Assembly (NCBI GenBank): GCA_020439745.1
Contig: JAGQSC010000035.1
Span: forward strand, 1 to 64,000
Origin: Acidobacteriota bacterium
GTDB taxonomy: Bacteria > Acidobacteriota > Holophagae > Acanthopleuribacterales > Acanthopleuribacteraceae
DNA length: 64,000 nucleotides
Direction: 5' to 3'
A program made the position numbers and the translations under genes. Below are positions 43,662 through 52,455 of the stretch, one piece after another. The notes under the pieces were generated by a model, which saw only the letters and a list, made by a program, of their open reading frames with translations, searched no databases and was not told the DNA's origin. The first letter of the stretch is position 1, and the number at the start of each line of letters is the position of its first letter.

Positions 43662-44605
43662 TCAGCGCGATTGTCGTGTCATACCAAGCGATAGACGTGT
43701 TGAAGCAATGTCTCGATAAATTGATCGCGGCTCTTGGTGCCTGGGACCATCAGATCATTGTGGTCGACAACAGTACCGATGAAAGCGCTTTGCGATTGGG
43801 CCGTCTGTATCCAGACATTGATTGGATCGTGAACCAAGCTAATGTTGGTTTTGCTGTGGCATCCAATCAAGGTGCTGCAAACGCAAGAGGTGAATGGCTC
43901 CTGTTCGTGAATCCTGATCTTATGATCAACGAACATGCAATTAGGTTCATGCTTGAAACTGCGAATGAACATCCAGAGTGTGGATGTTTTGGGCCCAGAA
44001 TTGAGAGCCCGACAGGCCGAATTGAAAAGACTTGTAACCGCCATTTGCCTGGGTTGCGCGCTGCATGGCGGTCACTTTTTGGACTTGGCGCAAGGTCGAT
44101 GTATCGAAGGGACTCTGGGCCGGTCCCTTGTCTGTCTGGTGCATGTTTCCTCGTCAAAAGGGTGACCTTTGAAGAGGTTTCAGGGTTCGACCCATCCCTA
44201 CCTCTATATCTTGATGATATGGATCTGTTTTGGCGGCTAGGCCAGCAAGGTGAACCGCTCCAGTTTGTGAACGAAGCCGTGGTCCAACACGTGGGAGGTG
44301 CATCGGTCTCTCAGCTACCCAACCCCAGAATGACGTCTCTTATGCGCGTGATTGCATTTGATCGAGCTTTCGCAAAAAGACGTCAAGCGGTGCGGCGTTT
44401 TGTCCACCGCGCCTCGCTTGGGCTGTTTGCATGCTTCGCGGTTCTACTAGAGGTTTTGGCATTGTTTCCTGCCACCTGTTTCGGCAGGACGAAATGGGTC
44501 TTAAACTGGTTGCGTCTTCATGCTTCCATGCTGTGTTTGTGTGCGACGGGACGATTTGCCAGTCGACAGTTACCGGCCAATTGGCCACGTCACTTTTTGG
44601 GGTGA
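43658..44605 (+). CDS. family 2 glycosyltransferase (rhamnosyltransferase-like)
   Basis: This 315-residue GT-A enzyme starts ISAIVVSYQAIDVLKQCL, then IIVVDNSTDES, NVGFAVASNQGA and FVNPDLM, the latter carrying the metal-binding Asp. Further on are GACFLVKR and LYLDDMDLFWRLG. These are typical of WbbL/rhamnosyltransferase-like GT2 enzymes. The C-terminal third has hydrophobic segments (about 248-272) that would tether it to the membrane. It overlaps asnB by 4 bases and the convergent Fn3 gene by 16 bases. Confidence 0.9.
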   Translation: MISAIVVSYQAIDVLKQCLDKLIAALGAWDHQIIVVDNSTDESALRLGRLYPDIDWIVNQANVGFAVASNQGAANARGEWLLFVNPDLMINEHAIRFMLETANEHPECGCFGPRIESPTGRIEKTCNRHLPGLRAAWRSLFGLGARSMYRRDSGPVPCLSGACFLVKRVTFEEVSGFDPSLPLYLDDMDLFWRLGQQGEPLQFVNEAVVQHVGGASVSQLPNPRMTSLMRVIAFDRAFAKRRQAVRRFVHRASLGLFACFAVLLEVLALFPATCFGRTKWVLNWLRLHASMLCLCATGRFASRQLPANWPRHFLG

Positions 44606-44937
44606 TCCTCGGAATAGGGTTTCACGCGAAAGGTTGGCGTAAATTTCTCTCGAATTCCTGTCAAAGAGATACTTTCAACATAATAGAAATAAGCCTTGTC
44701 GGGATCGATGGTGTCGTCAACCCACATGTATGATCTGGGTTCGTCAGAGGTTCCTGCGCCGGCGACGGGTTTTGCGTTTAACTTGGTGAATGGACCTTCT
44801 TCCGATTCGCCACGAAACACATCGAAGCCGAAATTGTCGACCTCCGAGGCAGTTTTCCACCTAATCGTGCGTTTGGGTGCGTCCTCATCTTGGACGACGA
44901 CCGGAAAAACTATGAAGAGAATCGCTGCGAGAACCAT
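44590..44937 (-). CDS. small secreted fibronectin type III-like protein
   Basis: This 115-residue protein has an N-terminal hydrophobic signal (MVLAAILFIVFPVVV) and then one Fn3-like domain, with IRWKTASEVDNFGFDVFRG and YFYYVESISLTGIREKFTPTF. The pattern matches repeats often found next to gingipain-type proteases. Its ATG lies 2 bases after the C25 protease stop, so the two form an operon. It could be an adhesin or chaperone-like partner of the protease; this is inference from position. Confidence 0.75.
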   Translation of the reverse strand: MVLAAILFIVFPVVVQDEDAPKRTIRWKTASEVDNFGFDVFRGESEEGPFTKLNAKPVAGAGTSDEPRSYMWVDDTIDPDKAYFYYVESISLTGIREKFTPTFRVKPYSEDHPKK

Positions 44938-44939
44938 GG

Positions 44940-47351
44940 TTACTCCTGAGGCTTATTGATTTGGGCGACTGCGATGTGATCGTCAACGGTGCAAACGATG
45001 CGCAAACTGTCCCATTGAGAAGGGGCTTCGATTTCCAACTTGTCATTTTGTTTGATCATGTCAGTCCGATTCAAGGTATCGCCTTCATACCAAAATAGTC
45101 GAAGGTCTCGCCAACTAGGCTCGGAACGTTGGAGCGTCAGATTTTCGTATTGATGATCAAAAACGTAACCGTCAAAGGGCATAACGCGTAAGGGAACGGC
45201 CGGGTCACCCAGCAAGTTGTAAGTCTCGATTAGCTGACGGCTATTGAGTTTTTGTTTGGACCGGACAAAAGCCTGACCAAGGGTGCCGGGAATGGTGAGC
45301 GCTTCCACAAACTCTTCAGCCATCTGCAACGATGGGGAATTGCGCCACGAAGCGCCAATCACGCCAATGGCGCCCGAGTTGGGTAGACGCAACAGCTTTT
45401 CCCCTAGGGAGTCCGCGGTCGGATGGTCAAAAGGCGAGGTATAACAGGTGAGGCTCAACACAATGGGTAGATGATCGGTGTTCTGCAAATGATCCAAGTC
45501 ACTGAGGGTAAACAGATCGTGGTTCTTTCTGAAATCTGGCGGTCCCGTGCGCCAAATGAAGCGACCACCATGGCCGTAAAAAATGACCAGTCCCGCCTCC
45601 CACGATTCGAGGATCTTTTGCGTGTTTTTTTCGTTGGAAACTTCAGTTGATTCGGGATAGATTTTGACGCTTTTGAGGCCTCGATCTTTTGATTTTTCAG
45701 CCAGTTTATCGGACCGATTTTGGAAAGATCTTTGCTCGTTGGTAATCCACAACAGACGGCTCATCCACTCGTCTACCGGTTGTTCCATATAGCGAATGGT
45801 CTTGTTGACCACAGCGGTCACTTCCTCGGGTGTTACCAACGGAAATCGGCCTAGCGCCACGTCCGGCACAAAGTCATCGCCACTGACCGAGGCAAACCAA
45901 TTGTCCGAAGCGGAATGCCCTTCAAAGGGAAAGTAGTTATAGGTAGGGATAAGGTTGCGGCTGATCTTTTGATTGTATTCGGTGAAGGGGATGGTCGCCC
46001 AGGCATGGTCGTCATCTGCATATCGCGACCAACGCGCAGTATCTACACGGGAATCCCAGCCCGCATCACCCACAAGTAACACGTATTCAAGTTTGGGTTC
46101 CTGCCACTGATCATATGCATGTTCAATAAAGTCGCGAATGGCTCGGGGGTGCGGTTGACCATAGTTGCACTCATCATAAACATCGTTGATATCGATGACA
46201 GCCACTTTCAATCCCTTCTTGCGATGGTAGTCTGCTAAAGGTTGAATGGCGTCCATCAGTTCCGGTGCTGAGATCATGAGGTAGTGGTAGGCTTGGGAAG
46301 ATTGCAGCCAGTGCGTGGGATTGTCTCGGACCAGCGCCTTTGGCGGTCGGTAATGGTCTCCAACGACCGCGTGCCATTTTTGGTCTCGTGAATTTGACCG
46401 GATGACACTTTTACTGTCTGCATTCAGCCATGCCCACCCGCCGTCCGAGCGAAGTAACAAGGTGTCTTCTTTTTGATCGAGGACCGCACGGTCAGAAAAG
46501 CAAGTCCAACTATGTTGCCCGGACTCAAGTACGGGATTTTTGGGGTACGTGAGCTTGATCCAATTCAGGACGGAGACATCCACAATGGCCTGATCTTGAT
46601 CGTTGGTGCGATAAGGGACTGAGACGGTAATCACGTTCTCAGTTGACTGCATCCACTGACGCCTGAACCGTGTTGACCAACGATGGGTACCTTTCCCGTT
46701 CCAGCGAGTATCGCTGATCAAGTTCCCATTGATGTGTACCGTGATCTGGTGGTCGGTTTGATTTTGACTGTGCGCCTGACTGCTCCAACCAAAGGCACTT
46801 GTCTCCAATTCAATGGGTGCCTGTCCTCTGGGATCTAGGTCCTCAAGCGGAATGGTGATCTTAAAGGGTTTTTCATCGGTGCATTTGAGCTCTTTCCAAT
46901 ACCACATTTCGTTGGATTCGTTGGGAAACTCAACAAACCGCATCATTAAGTAGTCTTCCTCGAGAAACCTTTCACCCATCAACATGGAGGGCGTTGCCTT
47001 TTCGGATGCCGGTCGTACCTCTAGGGGCCAGCACTGCTTTGACAGACTGGAATCTAGGGTAAGTAGGTAGGTGTTATTGGGTGTATTCTCGTCGTAGGTT
47101 GATCCCAAGCCCGGCATTCTGGTCCCCACAAACGCGAACCAGTCGTCTCCACTCCAAATGCCATCCCCGCCGTCGTTGACGTATATGTATTGCGGAGAAC
47201 CGCCCATCGACAGAGCCAATGCGTCCGACGGAACATCCTTCCAGCCCATGGGTTCTAAATCTTTTGCGGAGACCTTGTACACGCTTTCGGCGTCCACGGT
47301 GATCTTGATTGAATCCGCAAATAAGAGTACAGATACGACGGTGAGTAACAT
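44940..47351 (-). CDS. gingipain-family (C25) cysteine protease, secreted
   Basis: This 803-residue protein has a short signal sequence (MLLTVVSVLLFADS). A beta-rich N-terminal region (about 20-340) is followed by a C25 catalytic domain (about 345-720). Motifs include LKVAVIDINDVYDE, the PHPRAIRDFIEHAYD helix, YVLLVGDAGWDSRVD, ALGRFP, FYGHGG with His594 and SLTCYTSPFD with Cys636, giving the clan CD His-Cys dyad. The C-terminal ~80 residues form a beta-sandwich (about 720-803). No clear Por-system (type IX) C-terminal signal is seen, so it probably leaves the cell by the general pathway. The Fn3-like gene follows directly. Confidence 0.88.
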   Translation of the reverse strand: MLLTVVSVLLFADSIKITVDAESVYKVSAKDLEPMGWKDVPSDALALSMGGSPQYIYVNDGGDGIWSGDDWFAFVGTRMPGLGSTYDENTPNNTYLLTLDSSLSKQCWPLEVRPASEKATPSMLMGERFLEEDYLMMRFVEFPNESNEMWYWKELKCTDEKPFKITIPLEDLDPRGQAPIELETSAFGWSSQAHSQNQTDHQITVHINGNLISDTRWNGKGTHRWSTRFRRQWMQSTENVITVSVPYRTNDQDQAIVDVSVLNWIKLTYPKNPVLESGQHSWTCFSDRAVLDQKEDTLLLRSDGGWAWLNADSKSVIRSNSRDQKWHAVVGDHYRPPKALVRDNPTHWLQSSQAYHYLMISAPELMDAIQPLADYHRKKGLKVAVIDINDVYDECNYGQPHPRAIRDFIEHAYDQWQEPKLEYVLLVGDAGWDSRVDTARWSRYADDDHAWATIPFTEYNQKISRNLIPTYNYFPFEGHSASDNWFASVSGDDFVPDVALGRFPLVTPEEVTAVVNKTIRYMEQPVDEWMSRLLWITNEQRSFQNRSDKLAEKSKDRGLKSVKIYPESTEVSNEKNTQKILESWEAGLVIFYGHGGRFIWRTGPPDFRKNHDLFTLSDLDHLQNTDHLPIVLSLTCYTSPFDHPTADSLGEKLLRLPNSGAIGVIGASWRNSPSLQMAEEFVEALTIPGTLGQAFVRSKQKLNSRQLIETYNLLGDPAVPLRVMPFDGYVFDHQYENLTLQRSEPSWRDLRLFWYEGDTLNRTDMIKQNDKLEIEAPSQWDSLRIVCTVDDHIAVAQINKPQE

Positions 47352-47416
47352 CAGACAACCTCAAAGCTCCCCATTATACAGAGAAACCTGGGATTGTCTG
47401 GAGGGGTGATTTAGCG

Positions 47417-48202
47417 TTAGTTTGAGAGCATACCTATCCAACTATTGGCGTAGCCTTCAATTGGTGTGGCGTCAGCATGCACATATACGGCGTCGATACA
47501 GAAAGCCAGCCGATCAAAGGGCAGATCCACCGGGCCCTCTTCCGCAGCATTGATATAAAACGTGTATGTAGCGATCGCTCCGTTGGTAAGAATATACGGA
47601 GTCGATTTGTTGGTGATTTCCAGAGACACGCTGCCGTCGATGTAATTGGTGTAATCGGCCGTCAAGGACGTCATGGCGTAGACACCTTCACCCACGCCCT
47701 GAATGGCTGTGGTGTCCAGTTGGCCTGCACCCGGGATCATCCAGGTACCCTCAATGGTCAATCCGTCCACAATCAATCCAGAAGCCTGAAGATTATTGGC
47801 AAAGATGGTCATGGTGAAAGTGGCCCCGCTACTGGAAAGCATGCGGCCCGGACCCATAGGTGTCCCTATTTCTACAATCACACCGTTGCGACGTTCTGCG
47901 TCAAAGTTGACATCAGAAGCTTGGCCGTTGGAAACCGTTACGATTTCGTAGTTACAGCCAGGACTGTCCATGCCGTATCCCAAAGGAGCCTGGGATGAAA
48001 CCAAATAACTGCCGTCAGCCAGACCGGAAAAGGCGTAGTCACCATTTTGGTCGGTGAGTGTTTGCGTTTCGACGCCGTTTGAATTCGTCAGGTAAATCAA
48101 TGCCGATTGCATAGGCGCATCTGTTTCATCAATCAGATTGCCACTTATCTGAGCGGTCGCGATGGCTGTCCAGGAAAGCATGATCATTGCCAAGTGTTTC
48201 AT
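47417..48202 (-). CDS. secreted protein with carboxypeptidase-regulatory-like / Cna_B domain
   Basis: This 261-residue protein has a signal peptide (about 1-17, MKHLAMIMLSWTAIATA). A CarboxypepD_reg/Cna_B-like beta domain follows (about 18-100, SGNLIDETDAPMQSALIYL and GDYAFSGLADGSYLVSS), then a second beta domain (about 110-260) of unknown type. The start at 48202 was preferred because GGGAG lies 6-8 bases upstream; ATG 48208 is only 0-1 bases from it. A perfect 7-3-7 hairpin (48218-48234) stands just before the ribosome site. It could be an adhesin or surface protein; function not recognised. Confidence 0.75.
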   Translation of the reverse strand: MKHLAMIMLSWTAIATAQISGNLIDETDAPMQSALIYLTNSNGVETQTLTDQNGDYAFSGLADGSYLVSSQAPLGYGMDSPGCNYEIVTVSNGQASDVNFDAERRNGVIVEIGTPMGPGRMLSSSGATFTMTIFANNLQASGLIVDGLTIEGTWMIPGAGQLDTTAIQGVGEGVYAMTSLTADYTNYIDGSVSLEITNKSTPYILTNGAIATYTFYINAAEEGPVDLPFDRLAFCIDAVYVHADATPIEGYANSWIGMLSN

Positions 48203-48217
48203 TTCCATCTCCCTTTG

Positions 48218-48234
48218 GATTCCGTCCCGGAATC
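48218..48234 (-). promoter_or_regulatory. perfect hairpin next to the ribosome site of the Cna_B-like gene
   Basis: The arms GATTCCG (48218-48224) and CGGAATC (48228-48234) pair perfectly around a TCC loop. The stem ends 16 bases before the start codon at 48202. Such a position could slow translation or mark an operator. It lies between this gene and the response-regulator stop at 48289, and is not followed by a T-run. Confidence 0.35.
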
Positions 48235-48288
48235 GTTAATAAGGAAAGTATGGATGACAAAAGGCTTAAAATCAGGTGTCCAATGTAA

Positions 48289-48957
48289 CTAATATTCGTG
48301 ACAAAAATCACGCTCGGGTTCTACAAGAATCCCTAACATACGGGCCATTTCGACCGCTTGGAATCGTTGCGACAGTTCGCCGTTCTTGGGGATGTCCAAT
48401 TTGAAGTACAGTTCAGTGACGATATTACGCACGCGTCCGATTGCTTTGTGGCACCGTCTTGAGATCTCTTCGTTGCGAAATGCGAGCAGACCCCATACCA
48501 CCATTTCCGATTCGTTGAGATTTGCGGATGAGACTCGTTTTCGCAGGGCGTTGTAGGCTTCTGAGTATTCGGGATTGATGAAAACACGCTGACCTGTTTC
48601 TACAACGCATTGGAGGGTGGGCAGAAACATCTGGTGTTTATCCTTGGGGACATAACCGTTGGCGCCCGCTTCCTGGGCGGACCGAATGACCCGTTTCTCG
48701 TTGGATAACACGACGATGGCGACTGGACTTTTTTCGGCGCGAAGGGTCTTGATCACTTGGATACCGTCCAGACCTGGTGGCATGCGCACATCCAGTAGAA
48801 GCACATCGGGTTGCTCGGAACGGACGAGCTCAATGGCCTGCGCGCCTTGGCTGGCCTCGCCGACAATCCTAAAGCCTTCCAATTCGTCAATCAGTCGACA
48901 AATGCCTTGCCTTGTGAAGAATTCATCTTCGGCGATTACCACGCGAATATCGCTCAT
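48289..48957 (-). CDS. NarL/FixJ-type response regulator
   Basis: This 222-residue protein has a receiver domain (about 1-122) with the acidic pair Glu10/Asp11, the phospho-accepting Asp56 in VLLLDVRMP, Ser/Thr in IVVLSNEK and Lys in YVPKDK. The C-terminal HTH is LuxR-like but divergent (about 150-215, NESEMVVWGLLAFRNEEISRR...). The receiver gene overlaps the kinase gene by 4 bases, so it is the cognate regulator. Its last codons (Arg-Asp-Phe-Cys-His) carry the CRP-like palindrome at 48297-48312. Confidence 0.87.
   Translation of the reverse strand: MSDIRVVIAEDEFFTRQGICRLIDELEGFRIVGEASQGAQAIELVRSEQPDVLLLDVRMPPGLDGIQVIKTLRAEKSPVAIVVLSNEKRVIRSAQEAGANGYVPKDKHQMFLPTLQCVVETGQRVFINPEYSEAYNALRKRVSSANLNESEMVVWGLLAFRNEEISRRCHKAIGRVRNIVTELYFKLDIPKNGELSQRFQAVEMARMLGILVEPERDFCHEY
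48297..48312. promoter_or_regulatory. CRP-like palindrome, copy 1 (inside the regulator gene)
   Basis: CGTGA-N6-TCACG is palindromic over the outer 5+5 bases and matches the CRP core GTGA-N6-TCAC. It differs by one base (reverse-complement comparison) from the site at 52319-52334. It overlaps the last codons of the response-regulator gene, about 90 bases before the next gene start. Confidence 0.4.
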
Positions 48958-51917
48958 GAGTATGCCCCAGCTCTTATGGGCACCTTGATCGAAATATGTG
49001 TACCGCGTTCTGGTTGGGTTTCAACCATCATGGTTCCTCCTAAGGACGAAACGAAGTAGTGGGCAAGGTACATGCCGTAATGACGATTGGCCTTGAGTTC
49101 GTCCCATGAGGCAGGGACCACAAAACCTTTGCCGTCATCCCTAATGCTCAACATGATGTGTTCAGCATCCGCTGTCAATGACAATACCAGTTTCTTGGCT
49201 TGAGCGTGTTTCGAAACGTTTTTGATCAAAGTGCGAGCAACCCGGAACAAAGCTGATTGAACGTCTGCAGGAAGTTCGGGTTCGTCGACCGTCCAATGTG
49301 TCTCTAACGTGAGTCCGGGTGTTTGTGCCACCACGAGTTCTGCATAACGCTCCATTTCGTCGATTAACCCGTACTTGAGATCCGGCGTGATCAATTCCCC
49401 ACAGAGATTTCGCAGGTGATTGCAAATCTCAGGAATTGCTGACTGGCTTATTTCGTCGAATTCTTCTTTCAGTTGTTCATCATTACTTATTTGACCCCAT
49501 TGCCTTATTTGGTAACCGAGGCCAGTAATGCGCCCCAGCGGCCCATCATGAAGGTCGTTGGCAATTTCGTTGGACAACTGTTCAAGGTACTCCTGCACCA
49601 CTCGGTTGTGTTCTTCTTGAAGTTCTCGTGCCTTAACTTCAACCTGACGTTGATCCTCGGCCAGCTGCGCGCGCTGACGTTCAAATTCGGCTGCTTCGAT
49701 CAGTTTCCTTTGTCGCGCGCGATGTCTCCGATTCGCAATTGCATAGGTGGAAAAAGCAACGGCAGTGAGTGTCATTAGGATCCACAATGGTAACCATCTC
49801 ACCCAAAAAGGTGTGGCCACTTTGATGGGTATGGTGAACTGCTGCCAACGGTAGTAGGTGTCTGCTACCTTGATGCGTAACGTGCCTTCGCCCCCAAACG
49901 GTTTGTATTGGGTGTAACTCACCTGATCTGCAAATACCCAGTCTGCGTCAATGTCAGATCTTTGGTATGCAGAGGGATTCAGCGGTAAGGATCGGAATTC
50001 CAGATTGGTCAGATTGACCGACAAGCTGCGTTCGTCCGCAGATAAGAGAATGGGGGTGCCTGCTGGCAGCAAGTGGTATCGGTCTTGGTTGTTAATCATG
50101 ACGTCTGTTACGAGTAGTTCAGACCTTTTTTCATGACCCAAATCATCTGGGTAAAATCCCACTGCGGCCTGGCTTCCGCCGATCCAGACACGATCGCCGT
50201 GGACGGCCACTGAACCGACTGTGAAACTACCCAACGTCATCCCGTCGTCGTCGCTGTACGCAACAAAAGATTCTGTATTGGGATCAAATCGCACTGCCCC
50301 AGCCGATGTGGATAACCACAAGTGACCGCGATGGTCTTGTGCCAAGGCGACAACAGCATTGTCTGGAAGAAACTCAGGGCTCATGTAACGCCTAAAACTG
50401 TGGTCGGCATTCATCAGATTCAAGCCGCCGCTCAAAGTGGCGATCCATAGGCGGCCTTGCGTGTCGAGCAAAAGATCGAGGATGTTGTCGGCGCTAAGGC
50501 TAGCTGCATTTTGGGGCTCATTTTGGAAGGTCTCAATTTGGGAGCTCGTGACCCGACTCAGCCCACCGCCGAAAGTGCCGACCCAAACGACGCCATCTTC
50601 AGTCGCACACAACGAACTGACCAATCGACTACTCAGCCCGTCATCGGTCGTAATATTGCGTATTTCCTTGTCTGACTGGACAATGACGATACCCTGTTCC
50701 GTGGCCAACCAGATTTCGTCTTGTTGCAAGGCAATATCCCAAACCCGCTGACATTTTGCCAAGACCTGGCTTTCACGGGTGGATAAATCGAACTGAAACA
50801 AACCGCGCTCGGTGCCTACAAGCAAAAGCTGGTCTGAAATCGCGTATAGCGACCTTGCATTTTCTCCTGACATGAAGAGTTCCTGATCGCCAGACTCCAA
50901 TTCCACATGAATAAGACCGGTTTTACTGGCCACCCAAAGTTGTCCGTCTTGTAACTGGATCAAATCATTGGCGCCTCCACTGGAGATGGGTACGACATGG
51001 AACCTCAAGTGGAGCAGATCCAGGGTGTAAAGCCCTGATGCATGGGTTGCCACCCAAACCAGACCCGTTGCGTCTTCGTGTACTAACTGTATCCTCGGGT
51101 CTTCCTGTGGGTCTGGTGACTGGTGAGAAATAACTTCCCTTTTGAGCCCAGCTATTTGGAAAAGCCCTTGCGCGGTACCCACCCAAATATCGCCCTTGAC
51201 GTCGCTTTCGAGACCATTGATCTCGGTAGGACCCAAAGGAAACGGCTTGAATGTTTCCTGCCAAGTCCACAGGCCTTGATCGGGCGTACCCAACCAGATG
51301 GTTCCACGACTATCAGCGACCATTTGGCGTACCCGCAATTCGTGGTTGATTTGGCTGACGTTCCCGTTCACGTCTGCTCGGAAAATGCCAGCCGATTCGG
51401 TGGCAATCCACATGCTTCCATCAACCGATCGCAACAAAGCCGTGGTACCGCTTTGGATTTGGGGCACTTTGACAAACACGCCGCGTTCCAGCACCTCCAA
51501 GCCAAGGTCTGTCCCTACCCAGATCTTTCCATCGTGACTTTCAGCCAAACACCAAATGTTCTGGCTGTGAAGTTGACCATCAGTTCCAGGCTCGAATCGC
51601 TCAACCCAACCGGTCACTCGATCGAGGCGATTCAATCCGCCGCTGGTGCCGATCCAGAAATCCCCATCGGTGGCTTCAAGAATCGACGTGACGGTTCCTG
51701 GCGTCAGCGAATTCTCGTCAGGCAGATGCCGATACCAACGTGCCCTCAGCCCGTCGTAGCGAAGCAGTCCTTCTGCGCTGCCAAACCACATCAGTCCATA
51801 GCTGTCACGGTGCATGCACACAAAATATGCTTGGTCCAATTCACCGGATGCGCCTTCCTGATGCGTCCAGCGCAACGAATGGTCAGCACCCATAAGCAAC
51901 AGGTAAAGCGTAATCAT
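48954..51917 (-). CDS. hybrid-type propeller sensor histidine kinase (HisKA_3)
   Basis: This 987-residue kinase has a short signal sequence (MITLYLLLMGADHS). Periplasmic propeller repeats follow (MWFGSAEGLLRYDGLR, FWIGTSGGLNRLD, IWVGTDLGLEV, VWVGTFGGGLSR, about 20-640), then a Y_Y_Y domain (about 650-690), one membrane helix (about 700-725), a coiled coil and a HisKA_3 domain with His790 in ANDLHDG. The HATPase (about 880-985) has a NVSKHAQAKK N-box and RDDGKGFVVP. There is no receiver domain, so it is a propeller kinase, not a true hybrid. It signals to the adjacent regulator. The start at 51917 is preceded by AGGTG; a start at 52025 would add 36 unlikely residues. Confidence 0.9.
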   Translation of the reverse strand: MITLYLLLMGADHSLRWTHQEGASGELDQAYFVCMHRDSYGLMWFGSAEGLLRYDGLRARWYRHLPDENSLTPGTVTSILEATDGDFWIGTSGGLNRLDRVTGWVERFEPGTDGQLHSQNIWCLAESHDGKIWVGTDLGLEVLERGVFVKVPQIQSGTTALLRSVDGSMWIATESAGIFRADVNGNVSQINHELRVRQMVADSRGTIWLGTPDQGLWTWQETFKPFPLGPTEINGLESDVKGDIWVGTAQGLFQIAGLKREVISHQSPDPQEDPRIQLVHEDATGLVWVATHASGLYTLDLLHLRFHVVPISSGGANDLIQLQDGQLWVASKTGLIHVELESGDQELFMSGENARSLYAISDQLLLVGTERGLFQFDLSTRESQVLAKCQRVWDIALQQDEIWLATEQGIVIVQSDKEIRNITTDDGLSSRLVSSLCATEDGVVWVGTFGGGLSRVTSSQIETFQNEPQNAASLSADNILDLLLDTQGRLWIATLSGGLNLMNADHSFRRYMSPEFLPDNAVVALAQDHRGHLWLSTSAGAVRFDPNTESFVAYSDDDGMTLGSFTVGSVAVHGDRVWIGGSQAAVGFYPDDLGHEKRSELLVTDVMINNQDRYHLLPAGTPILLSADERSLSVNLTNLEFRSLPLNPSAYQRSDIDADWVFADQVSYTQYKPFGGEGTLRIKVADTYYRWQQFTIPIKVATPFWVRWLPLWILMTLTAVAFSTYAIANRRHRARQRKLIEAAEFERQRAQLAEDQRQVEVKARELQEEHNRVVQEYLEQLSNEIANDLHDGPLGRITGLGYQIRQWGQISNDEQLKEEFDEISQSAIPEICNHLRNLCGELITPDLKYGLIDEMERYAELVVAQTPGLTLETHWTVDEPELPADVQSALFRVARTLIKNVSKHAQAKKLVLSLTADAEHIMLSIRDDGKGFVVPASWDELKANRHYGMYLAHYFVSSLGGTMMVETQPERGTHISIKVPIRAGAYS

Positions 51918-52455
51918 GGTCACCTGGCCGTCCTGGCAATGCGACATGGCGCCAGTAGCTGAACCGGGCACCGGCACTATTGGTCCGCCGACCTTTACGC
52001 CATCATTCGCAGAAGCTGCCACCAAATCTAACGGGTTTCGCTATCTGTGTCAAAGTATTGATGTTAGCGATTCGGTTTTTGCCCACAACAAGAGCACAGG
52101 CGATCTGGATGATTCATCAGAACTTTGGGGTAGAAGGTTGCAAAGCTCCCAAAAAAGTCGATCCAGTCGCCTGTGTACTCGTTGGCTGGTGTGATCCAGC
52201 CGATTGGAACGGTCGAGTTGAATCCGTTCCAATTTGGACTCACATGATTCTCCACGATTCAATGATGAATATTAGGATCCGATTGACGACCTGACCAGTG
52301 CCACGGATCACTGAGTTGCGTGACTTTTGTCACGGCCGAAAAGGGCATTTTCACAACTTTCGTGGCTAAAGTACCTATTTTTGCACAATGCTTGATTCCT
52401 CTTTCGAACCGGCAGTAGGTTATTTAATAACAGGTGTTTGGCCGGTGTGTATGTT
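51918..52455. other. gene-free stretch between the kinase and the unknown gene at 52456
   Basis: About 540 bases lie between two divergent genes. It contains the CRP-like palindrome at 52319-52334. Open frames on both strands lack Shine-Dalgarno sites and family character. A -10-like TAAAGT is seen near 52368, but without a -35. No tRNA, terminator or repeat was recognised. Confidence 0.5.
52319..52334. promoter_or_regulatory. CRP-like palindrome, copy 2 (intergenic)
   Basis: CGTGACTTTTGTCACG is a perfect 16-base palindrome of 6+6 bases around TTTT, with the CRP core GTGA-N6-TCAC. It lies about 121 bases before the gene at 52456 and 402 bases upstream of the kinase start. A CRP/FNR-family regulator is the natural candidate; no such gene is in this window. 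Confidence 0.5.

Noticed and set aside
51916-52294. Plus-strand open frames upstream of 52456
   Set aside because: They overlap the kinase start region, lack ribosome sites and show no recognisable motif.
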